Shown here in pieces: positions 1 to 4,784 of a stretch of 7,402 nucleotides of DNA. This DNA is from Actinomycetota bacterium (GTDB lineage Bacteria > Actinomycetota > Actinomycetes > Streptosporangiales > Streptosporangiaceae): assembly GCA_003140115.1 (NCBI GenBank), contig PLIQ01000308.1, positions 5,884 through 13,285 on the forward strand, written 5' to 3'. The stretch's first letter is position 1. Each line of letters starts with the position of its first letter. The notes beneath the pieces are model-generated. The model was not told the origin of the DNA, ran no database searches, and was given only the letters and a program-made list of their open reading frames with translations. The position numbers and the translations under genes are program-made.

Positions 1-1327
1 CGGCCCCGGTCGCGGCCCCCGCCCCGGTCGCGGTCGCTGCGGTCGCCGCGTCGCTGGTCACCGGGCCCACCAGGTGCGCCACCCATATCCCGGCGCCCAG
101 CATCACGCTGTTGAGCAGGCTGAACGCCAGCACCAAGGTGACCCAGGGACCGCCGGCAAACGTGCCCCGGCCGCCTCCCAGGCCGAGCAGCATGGACCCG
201 AACGCCAGGACCAGCGTCACCGCGATGCCCAGCGCGGTCCAGCGAATCACGCCATCCAGGCCGGGCAGTTCCGCCGTGGTCCCGGCCGCGCCGCCGGGCT
301 GGAACCAGGCGAACGCGCCCCCGCTGACCAGCGCGACGGCGGCCAGCAGCAGGAGGAACGGCGGCGAGCGGCGCAGCGCGTCGCCCAGCGCGCCGAACGC
401 GTCCAGGCCGAGGTAGCAGGCCGCGCAGGCGATCGTGACCCCGCCCGCCCCCACTGCGATCCACCCCAACGCGATGACGTGCGCCGATCCAGGGGAGACG
501 AGCAGCTTGGTGGTGACGCCCAGTACGACGGCCAGGAATCCGGCGGCCGCGGCGATATGCAGCGCGGTGAGCAGGCGGACGCTGCCCTCGCCGTCCCAGA
601 ACTCGTTATCGGCCAGTCCGCCCTCCAGGGCGGCCGCCGTGATCTTCCTGGCCTGCGGCGGAGCCTTCCCCCGGTACGGCGGCCGCACCGCCTCGTACCG
701 CCACGACCTGCGGGCCAGCGCCGCGAGCAGCAGCAGGAACAGGACCGGCACCAGCACCCCGACCAGGACCTGCCGGGCCGGATGACCAGCGATGTAGCGC
801 CAGCCCAGTGGGGCGAGCCACCACTGGTGCCCGGCCAGTCCCGTCCGCACCGCCTGGTAAGCCAGCAGGTCCGCGCTGATCAGCACCGCGATGAGCGCCG
901 CGTTCACCGTCAGCGCCAGCCCGCTCAGCCCGTGCGACAGCCGGTGCAGCCCGAACCGCCAGCCCGACCGCCGGGTCCGGACCGAGCACATCCAGCCTGC
1001 CAGGTTGCCCAACAGGAACGGCAGCAGCGCCAGCCACAGCACCCGGACCTTGCTCCGCGAGGTCAGCCCGCCCCACGAATAGCACTCGACGTGCCGGTCC
1101 ACGTCCCGGCCGGAGGCCTGATCCACCGGACTGGCGCGGTGATCGCCCGAGCGGTAGAAGCCCGCGATCTGGTCGCCGCTGGCCTGCTCGGGCGCGAGGT
1201 CGCCGAGAATGGCGTCCGGCGGTGTCCCGCCGACCCCGTGCACGCGCACCTCGGTCACGCCCTCGCACACGGCCGCCAGCGGTAGCTGGACGCTGGCCAG
1301 GGCCATGGAATGTCTAGGAATGGGCAT
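1..1327 (-). CDS. Multi-pass membrane protein with N-terminal HGVGGT (hydrolase-like) motif, 3' end outside window
   Basis: The reading frame is open from an ATG at 1327 to the window edge, giving 442 residues with no stop. I chose this start because GGAGG (1337-1333) lies 5 nt upstream; an in-frame ATG at 1306 has no such site. The cytosol-like N-terminal part has VRVHGVGGTPP (about residues 27-37), then GDQIAGFYR (51-59) and YSWGGLTS (83-90). The HGVGGT stretch resembles the oxyanion-loop region of alpha/beta hydrolases, but I see no clear GxSxG nucleophile motif, so catalysis is unproven. About eight hydrophobic segments follow, near 95-115, 135-155, 186-205, 252-277, 283-303, 322-340, 365-384 and 394-420. 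The visible end is a low-complexity Ala/Thr/Gly stretch built on repeated GGTCGC-type codons (positions 8-46). Hydrophobic proteins with an HGVxGTP start are common hypothetical proteins in actinobacteria (family knowledge). The function is unknown. It lies 155 bp downstream of the dehydrogenase on the same strand. Confidence 0.82.
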   Translation of the reverse strand, partial: MPIPRHSMALASVQLPLAAVCEGVTEVRVHGVGGTPPDAILGDLAPEQASGDQIAGFYRSGDHRASPVDQASGRDVDRHVECYSWGGLTSRSKVRVLWLALLPFLLGNLAGWMCSVRTRRSGWRFGLHRLSHGLSGLALTVNAALIAVLISADLLAYQAVRTGLAGHQWWLAPLGWRYIAGHPARQVLVGVLVPVLFLLLLAALARRSWRYEAVRPPYRGKAPPQARKITAAALEGGLADNEFWDGEGSVRLLTALHIAAAAGFLAVVLGVTTKLLVSPGSAHVIALGWIAVGAGGVTIACAACYLGLDAFGALGDALRRSPPFLLLLAAVALVSGGAFAWFQPGGAAGTTAELPGLDGVIRWTALGIAVTLVLAFGSMLLGLGGGRGTFAGGPWVTLVLAFSLLNSVMLGAGIWVAHLVGPVTSDAATAATATGAGAATGA

Positions 1328-1332
1328 AGCCG

Positions 1333-1337
1333 CCTCC
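1333..1337 (-). promoter_or_regulatory. Ribosome binding site of the membrane protein gene
   Basis: GGAGG on the minus strand, 5 nt before the ATG at 1327. It fixes that start over the in-frame ATG seven codons later, which is preceded by CCTAGACATTCC and has no purine-rich site. Confidence 0.75.
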
Positions 1338-1390
1338 GCCCCCGAGCCGGAAACTCTCTCTATGCCCTCTCCGGAGGCCGGTCCGGCGCT

Positions 1391-1495
1391 CCTGATACAG
1401 CTAGCCGCCCAGGTGATACAGCCAGCCGCCCGGTGGTACAGCTAGCCGCCCGGTGATGCAGCTAGAAGCCCGGGTGGTACAGCTAGCCGCCCGGG
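1391..1495. repeat. Five-copy 20/21-bp tandem repeat across the dehydrogenase stop codon
   Basis: On the plus strand the unit is approximately TGATACAGCTAGCCGCCCGG. Copies begin at 1393, 1414, 1434, 1454 and 1475, so the spacings are 21, 20, 20 and 21 bp. Copies differ at a few positions: TGGTACAG replaces TGATACAG in copies 3 and 5, and copy 4 has CTAGAAG. Copy 5 contains the TAG stop of the minus-strand dehydrogenase (1485-1483), and most copies carry the same GGCGGCTAG context. The array therefore looks like duplication of the gene's last codons plus its stop into the 3' untranslated region. Several copies contain the palindrome GCTAGC. The period is close to two helical turns, so a row of protein sites on one DNA face is possible, but simple slippage is the more economical explanation. 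Confidence 0.88.
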
Positions 1496-2490
1496 TCGAT
1501 GTGGATCTTGGTCCCCGACCCGGTACCGATCTGCCCGGCCAGCGCCTCGGCGGCCTGGCTCAGGCCGACGGTCACGTCCACCAGTCCGGTCGGATCCACC
1601 CGCCCGTCCGCGTAGTGCTCGATCGCGGGCGCCAGCCCGGCCGAGGCGCCCAGGATGCCGACCGCGGTGAGGTCGCCGAGCACCAGGTCGCGGCTGTCGA
1701 TCAGGCTCGGCGCGCCCGAGACCCCGATGAACACCACCCGCCCGGCCGGCTCGGCCAGCGCGAGCGCCAACGCTGGCATCCGGTGATCGTCGGTGCCGTC
1801 GACCACCGCGTCGTAGGTCACCGGCGGCGGATCATCCGCCGTCCAGTACCCGGTCGCTCCGAACGACCCCGCGAGCGAGCGCCGCCGCCCGTCCAGGGCC
1901 AGCACGTCCACCTCGGCGCCCGCCGCCACCGCGAACGCCGTGGTCAGCAGCCCAATCGTGCCCGGCCCGCAAACCAGCACCCGCCGGCCAGGCGCGGCGC
2001 CCGCCGCCAACGCCGCCCGCCAGGCGTTGCCCCCCGGCTCGACCAGAGCCCCCGAAACGTCGTCCACCCCCGACGGCAGCCGGTGCAGGCTCGACGCCGG
2101 AACCGCCACCTGCTCAGCCAGCGCTCCCGGCCATCCGCCCGCGATCCCGACCTCGTACCGGTCCGCGCACACGTGCCCCCGCCCGCCCCGGCAACGCACG
2201 CAGTGCCCGCAGCCGAGCATCGTGTCCCCGGTGACCCGGACGCCGAGCCACCCGGCCGGGACCCCCGCCCCGACCGCCGACACCACGCCGCACCACTCGT
2301 GGCCCGGCCGCACTGGGAACCGCGTCTTACCCTGCGCGAAATACGCCAGCTGCCCGGTGAACAGCTCGACGTCCGTCCCGCAGATTCCCGCCCGCCGGAC
2401 GTCCACCACCACCTGCCCCGCCCCGGCCGAAGGAGCCTCCACCTCCTCGACCCGGGCCGACCCAGGCCCGGCGATCACCAGTGCGCGCAT
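1483..2490 (-). CDS. Zinc-dependent medium-chain alcohol dehydrogenase (sorbitol/threonine dehydrogenase-like)
   Basis: A 335-residue member of the MDR superfamily, predicted to oxidise an alcohol or polyol with NAD(P)+ in the cytosol. The N-terminal GroES-like domain has the catalytic zinc region ICGTD (C37) and GHE (H64, E65), and E151 in VEPGGNA is a likely further ligand. The structural zinc site is complete: C94, C97, C100 and C108 in CGHCVRCRGGRGHVC. The Rossmann domain has GPGTIG (175-180), and D200 at the end of the second strand suggests NAD rather than NADP (inference). Length is slightly below the usual 340-360. The ATG at 2490 is the only reasonable start because an in-frame TGA lies five codons upstream; the ribosome site is only moderate (GAGAG, 9 nt away). 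The gene is separated from the ABC ATPase by 303 bp and probably has its own promoter. Its substrate cannot be assigned. Confidence 0.93.
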   Translation of the reverse strand: MRALVIAGPGSARVEEVEAPSAGAGQVVVDVRRAGICGTDVELFTGQLAYFAQGKTRFPVRPGHEWCGVVSAVGAGVPAGWLGVRVTGDTMLGCGHCVRCRGGRGHVCADRYEVGIAGGWPGALAEQVAVPASSLHRLPSGVDDVSGALVEPGGNAWRAALAAGAAPGRRVLVCGPGTIGLLTTAFAVAAGAEVDVLALDGRRRSLAGSFGATGYWTADDPPPVTYDAVVDGTDDHRMPALALALAEPAGRVVFIGVSGAPSLIDSRDLVLGDLTAVGILGASAGLAPAIEHYADGRVDPTGLVDVTVGLSQAAEALAGQIGTGSGTKIHIDPGG

Positions 2491-2571
2491 GACGACAAGG
2501 CTCTCACTCCGGTTCCCAGTCCTGGCGCGTCGGTCAAGTAACGATGTTCTCCCGCATCATCGGCACCTGAG

Positions 2572-2600
2572 ATCACACAAGACATACCGTCTACCGTCAA
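2572..2600 (-). promoter_or_regulatory. Candidate promoter for the alcohol dehydrogenase
   Basis: On the minus strand, TTGACG (2600-2595) is followed after exactly 17 bp by TGTGAT (2577-2572). This matches the -35 box at five of six positions and the -10 box at four of six. It sits in the most AT-rich part of the gap and would start transcription near 2565, leaving a leader of about 75 nt before the ATG at 2490. Found by eye only; actinobacterial promoters are poorly conserved. Confidence 0.4.
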
Positions 2601-2609
2601 TCGAACAAT

Positions 2610-2693
2610 TATCGGGGAGTATTCAGGCTCCGGGGAGCGTTCTGGGGTCTATGATGCACAAACCGCTCCCACAAGCCCATATCCTCCCCGCTA
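2610..2693 (-). other. Long imperfect inverted repeat, possible terminator or attenuator
   Basis: Two pairs of 7-bp arms share exactly one centre (between 2651 and 2652). The outer pair is CGGGGAG (2613-2619) with CTCCCCG (2684-2690); the inner pair is GGGAGCG (2633-2639) with CGCTCCC (2664-2670). A further 4-bp pair lies between them (GGCT 2626-2629 with AGCC 2674-2677). By hand count 26 of 37 positions per arm are complementary around that centre. In minus-strand RNA the structure is followed by an AU-rich run (AUAAUUGUU), so it could end transcripts from the TetR/ABC unit just before the dehydrogenase promoter. Duplicate arm sequences (CGGGGAG again at 2631-2637, GGGAGCG again at 2702-2708) allow alternative, mutually exclusive pairings. 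The loop is long at about 24 nt and there is no true U tract, so a classic terminator is not proven. Confidence 0.5.
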
Positions 2694-2738
2694 TCCGCTA
2701 CGGGAGCGACGTGAAGCAACCGTTGAGGCACGCGTGAC

Positions 2739-2782
2739 GAGCCCAGCACCGGCGAGCCCAGCACCGGCGAGCCAGCGTCGAA
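2739..2782. repeat. 15-bp direct repeat after the ABC ATPase stop
   Basis: GAGCCCAGCACCGGC occurs twice head to tail (2739-2753 and 2754-2768), followed by a degraded third copy that starts GAGCCAGC (2769 on). It lies 12-55 nt beyond the TAA of the ATPase, in its 3' untranslated region. It is too short to be a mobile element and shows no strong self-complementarity. Confidence 0.8.
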
Positions 2783-2793
2783 CCGCCGCGAGC

Positions 2794-3909
2794 TTAGGTG
2801 GCGACCAGCGGCTCCTCGGCGGGCGCCGGGACGACGCCGCGGGCCCCGGCCAGCACGCGCAGCGCGTCCGGCGGCAGGTAGGCGTGCACGGGGGTGCCCT
2901 GGGCCAGGTCCGGGTGCTCGCCGTCGTTCTGGACCAGGGCCTGCAGCGGGACGCCGGGAGCCAGGCGCAGCATGACCTGGGTGGCGGCGCCGAGGAAGAC
3001 CACCCGCTCGACCATCGCGGGCACCCGGTTGTCACCGGGCGACCCGTGCGCCTCGATCCGGACCCGCTCCGGCCTGATGACCGCGTGCGCGGGCCCGCCC
3101 ACCGCGGCCTCACACCGCGCCGAGGCCAGCGCGAAGTCGCCGATCCGCAGCACGCCGGGCGGCCCTACAGACTCTACCGAAACCTCCATCAGGTTGGCCG
3201 CGCCCAGGAAGTCGGCCACGTAGGTGTCCGCCGGCTCCTCGTAGACCTGGCGTGGCGTGCCGATCTGCACGATCCGGCCGGCGTTCATCACGGCCAGCCG
3301 GTCAGACATGGTCAGCGCCTCCTCCTGATCGTGGGTGACGTACAGGAAGGTGATGCCGACTCGTTCCTGCAGCGCCTTCAGCTCGACCTTGAGCGAGCGG
3401 CGCAGCTTGGCGTCCAGCGCGCCGAGCGGTTCGTCCAGCAGCAGCACGGCCGGGTTGAGCACCAGCGCGCGGGCCAGCGCGACGCGCTGCTGCTGGCCGC
3501 CGGACAGCTGGCCCGGGCGGCGTTTGGCGAACGAGGTCATCATGACCAGCTCGAGGGCCTGGTTCACCCGGCGCGCAAGGTCCGCCTTGTCCAGCGAGCG
3601 GTGCCGCAGCCCGAAGGCCACGTTGTCGTACACGGACAGGAACGGGAACAGCGCGTAGCTCTGGAACACCGTGTTGACGTTGCGGCGGTGCGGCGGCACG
3701 TCCGACACGTCAACCCCGTCGAGCAGGATCTTGCCCGACGTCGGCTGTTCGAACCCGGCGATCAGGCGCAAGGTGGTGGTCTTGCCGCAGCCCGACGGGC
3801 CGAGCAGGGAGAAGAACTCACCGCTGGCCACGGTCAGGTCGATGTTGTCGACCGCGATCTCGCCGAACCTCTTGGTCAGCCCGGATAGCTCGATGCTTCC
3901 TCCGGCCAC
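2794..3909 (-). CDS. ABC transporter ATP-binding protein, PotA-type (polyamine/Fe/sugar importer class)
   Basis: A 371-residue cytosolic ATPase subunit of an importer. The nucleotide-binding domain is complete: Walker A GPSGCGKTT (37-45), Q-loop Q83 in VFQSYALFP, signature LSGGQQQR (135-142), Walker B VLLLDE (155-160), D-loop GALDA (163-167) and switch histidine H193 in VTHDQEEA. A C-terminal TOBE-type domain (about 235-355) follows the typical junction FLGAANL. This layout and length fit the spermidine/putrescine (PotA), iron (FbpC) and sugar (MalK-like) importers, and PotA-like is the closest match by eye. The start is GTG at 3909 with GGAGGT 6 nt upstream. The gene begins 17 nt after the regulator's stop, so they are probably co-transcribed. 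No permease or binding-protein gene is present in the window; they may lie elsewhere, for example beyond 7402. Substrate unknown. Confidence 0.95.
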   Translation of the reverse strand: MAGGSIELSGLTKRFGEIAVDNIDLTVASGEFFSLLGPSGCGKTTTLRLIAGFEQPTSGKILLDGVDVSDVPPHRRNVNTVFQSYALFPFLSVYDNVAFGLRHRSLDKADLARRVNQALELVMMTSFAKRRPGQLSGGQQQRVALARALVLNPAVLLLDEPLGALDAKLRRSLKVELKALQERVGITFLYVTHDQEEALTMSDRLAVMNAGRIVQIGTPRQVYEEPADTYVADFLGAANLMEVSVESVGPPGVLRIGDFALASARCEAAVGGPAHAVIRPERVRIEAHGSPGDNRVPAMVERVVFLGAATQVMLRLAPGVPLQALVQNDGEHPDLAQGTPVHAYLPPDALRVLAGARGVVPAPAEEPLVAT

Positions 3910-3915
3910 GGCGCC

Positions 3916-3921
3916 ACCTCC
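3916..3921 (-). promoter_or_regulatory. Ribosome binding site of the ABC ATPase gene
   Basis: GGAGGT on the minus strand, 6 nt before GTG 3909, placed inside the 17-nt gap after the TetR stop. It supports the GTG start and efficient translation of the second gene of the pair. Confidence 0.8.
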
Positions 3922-3926
3922 GAAAG

Positions 3927-4664
3927 TTACCTGCCGCGTTTACGCGCCCGCGGGGGAGCGGGCGCAGGCTTCCCGTCAACTCTGTTGGCCTGGGGGGACA
4001 CTCTGCCCCCTGGGGCCACCCCAGACCCCGTGGGCCCGGACCCCCCGAATTGCAACTGCCCGGCCGCGAACCGCATCGCCAGCTCATACGCGCGCTGCGG
4101 CAGCACCTCCGAGTCCTCGAGGGCGATCTGCACCGCCAGCCCGTCGAGCAGGCCGGCCAGCGTGATCGTGAAATCGTCCGCGTCCAAGGGCGCGAACTCC
4201 CCGGCCTCCTGGCCGGCCAGCACGATGGAGCGGATGGCGTGCCGCCACCGCTCGTCGGACTTCTGCCGCACCGCGGCCACCCCCGGGTTCCGCGGCGAGA
4301 ACGCCCACAGGTCCAGCCACAGCAGCCAGTAGCTGCGCGGCTCGGGGTCGGTGCCAGGCAGGCAGGTCATGGCGATGAGCTCGCCCAGCCGCCCGGCCGC
4401 GGTCGGGATCTCCTCCATCCGCCGCAGATACTCGGCGTACCAGCTGTCCTCGGAGTACCTGATCGCCTCGGTGAGCAGCTGGTCGCGGGTCTTGAAGTAG
4501 TAGATGACCAGCGCCGGGCTCGTCCCGGTGCGTTCGGCGACGTCGGCGATCCTGGTGTCGGCGTACCCCCGCTCGACGATGACCTCCAGCGCGGCGCGCA
4601 GCATCTGCTCCCGCCGCTGCTCCGCGGAGTCCCGCGCAGCTCCAGTGCCCCCCTGCTCCTTCAT
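3927..4664 (-). CDS. TetR/AcrR-family transcriptional regulator (BetI-like C-terminal domain)
   Basis: A 245-residue predicted dimeric DNA-binding repressor. The N-terminal helix-turn-helix domain spans about 16-62, with the typical series RREQMLRAALEVIVERGYA, IADVAERTGTSPALVIYYF and the following FKTRDQLL. The ligand and dimer domain (about 75-205) contains YWLLWLDLWAFSPRNPGV and a C-terminal LLDGLAVQIAL helix, which resemble the BetI-type group of TetR proteins (family knowledge, by eye). A tail of about 40 residues (205-245) is rich in Gly, Pro and Arg and ends ARKRGR; it extends past the usual ~200-residue family length and is probably disordered. The ATG at 4664 has only a weak ribosome site (GGGGCGGAC region) that may be masked by a hairpin. 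The gene is divergent from the oxidoreductase and upstream of the ABC ATPase; the palindrome at 4747-4762 is its likely operator. Confidence 0.94.
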   Translation of the reverse strand: MKEQGGTGAARDSAEQRREQMLRAALEVIVERGYADTRIADVAERTGTSPALVIYYFKTRDQLLTEAIRYSEDSWYAEYLRRMEEIPTAAGRLGELIAMTCLPGTDPEPRSYWLLWLDLWAFSPRNPGVAAVRQKSDERWRHAIRSIVLAGQEAGEFAPLDADDFTITLAGLLDGLAVQIALEDSEVLPQRAYELAMRFAAGQLQFGGSGPTGSGVAPGGRVSPQANRVDGKPAPAPPRARKRGR

Positions 4665-4671
4665 GTCCGCC

Positions 4672-4718
4672 CCGCGCCCCTTCAGCTCGCTCGCGAACCC
4701 GTGCCCTTCAGGGCGCGG
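4672..4718 (-). promoter_or_regulatory. Leader hairpin over the TetR ribosome-binding region
   Basis: CCGCGCCC (4672-4679) and GGGCGCGG (4711-4718) are perfectly complementary 8-bp arms separated by 31 nt. In the minus-strand mRNA the 3' arm is the G-rich stretch that ends 7 nt before the regulator's AUG, so pairing would partly hide the ribosome site. A competing small hairpin GCCC-UGAA-GGGC (4714-4703) uses part of the 5' arm. CCCTTCAG is also directly repeated (4678-4685 and 4704-4711). This may be chance in GC-rich DNA, but the position is suggestive. Confidence 0.4.
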
Positions 4719-4720
4719 TC

Positions 4721-4750
4721 TTGAGAATTTATCGTAGCAGCTTCTAGACT
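4721..4750 (+). promoter_or_regulatory. Candidate promoter for the oxidoreductase/CoA-ligase operon
   Basis: TTGAGA (4721-4726) and TAGACT (4745-4750) are separated by 18 bp. The -10-like box overlaps the first bases of the palindrome at 4747-4762, and the start point would fall inside it, so a bound repressor would block initiation. Found by eye. Confidence 0.45.
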
Positions 4751-4759
4751 GAATGTTCA
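4731..4759 (-). promoter_or_regulatory. Candidate promoter for the TetR/ABC operon
   Basis: On the minus strand TGAACA (4759-4754) and TACGAT (4736-4731) are 17 bp apart, each matching four of six consensus bases. The -35-like box lies within the palindrome, which would make the regulator self-controlled. It is weaker than the opposing candidate. Confidence 0.35.
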
Positions 4760-4762
4760 GTC
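4747..4762. promoter_or_regulatory. Palindromic operator, likely site of the adjacent TetR regulator
   Basis: GACTGAATGTTCAGTC is a perfect 7-bp inverted repeat (GACTGAA/TTCAGTC) around a 2-bp centre. It sits between two divergent genes, one of which encodes a TetR protein, and overlaps candidate promoter elements on both strands. Short palindromes of this size are typical TetR-family operators (family knowledge). Binding by this particular regulator is inference. Confidence 0.75.
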
Positions 4763-4770
4763 AATCTTTT

Positions 4771-4776
4771 GGAGGG
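4771..4776 (+). promoter_or_regulatory. Ribosome binding site of the FAD oxidoreductase
   Basis: GGAGGG, 8 nt before ATG 4785. It supports this start even though it gives the protein a low-complexity N-terminal extension, and it leaves only about 28 nt of leader after the predicted transcription start. Confidence 0.75.
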
Positions 4777-4784
4777 CCAGGTAC

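Larger units (their letters stand above)
2491..2793. other. 303-bp intergenic region between ABC ATPase and dehydrogenase
   Basis: No convincing protein gene lies here. In the minus-strand direction it holds a 15-bp tandem repeat just after the ATPase stop, a long imperfect inverted repeat (2693-2610), an AT-rich stretch, a candidate sigma-70-type promoter (2600-2572) and an untranslated leader of roughly 75 nt. It is visibly less GC-rich around 2570-2610 than its surroundings, as expected of a promoter region. A very short minus-strand open frame (ATGATG at 2567-2562, eight codons ending TGA) lies in the leader, but nothing shows that it is translated. Confidence 0.6.

Noticed and set aside
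74..1285. Long plus-strand open frame opposite the membrane protein
   Set aside because: Its product is a Gln/Arg/Pro/His-rich string without any domain. The minus-strand frame over the same bases gives clear membrane segments and has a strong ribosome site, so this is an antisense shadow of GC-rich coding DNA.
1369..1387. CTCCGGAG palindrome and CCGGA/TCCGG hairpin between dehydrogenase and membrane gene
   Set aside because: Stems of 4-5 bp are expected by chance in DNA this rich in G and C, and no T run follows; not called as a terminator or operator.
1391..1495. Tandem repeat considered as a CRISPR array
   Set aside because: Units are contiguous with no unique spacers and are only 20/21 bp long.
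1453..2541. Plus-strand open frame, with a heptad-like start (VVQLAARV) from the tandem repeat
   Set aside because: The heptad look comes from reading a 21-bp DNA repeat in one frame and breaks where units are 20 bp. The remainder is antisense to an intact zinc dehydrogenase.
2651..2737. A 28-codon plus-strand open frame starting ATGATG in the intergenic gap
   Set aside because: No well-spaced ribosome site, no partner on that strand, and it overlaps the inverted repeat. Not enough to call a small gene.
2734..3888. Long plus-strand open frame opposite the ABC ATPase
   Set aside because: The minus strand encodes every ABC motif in order; the plus product shows no domain.
4050..4724. Plus-strand open frame opposite the TetR gene
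   Set aside because: Antisense to a complete TetR helix-turn-helix and ligand domain, and it would run through the leader of the regulator.
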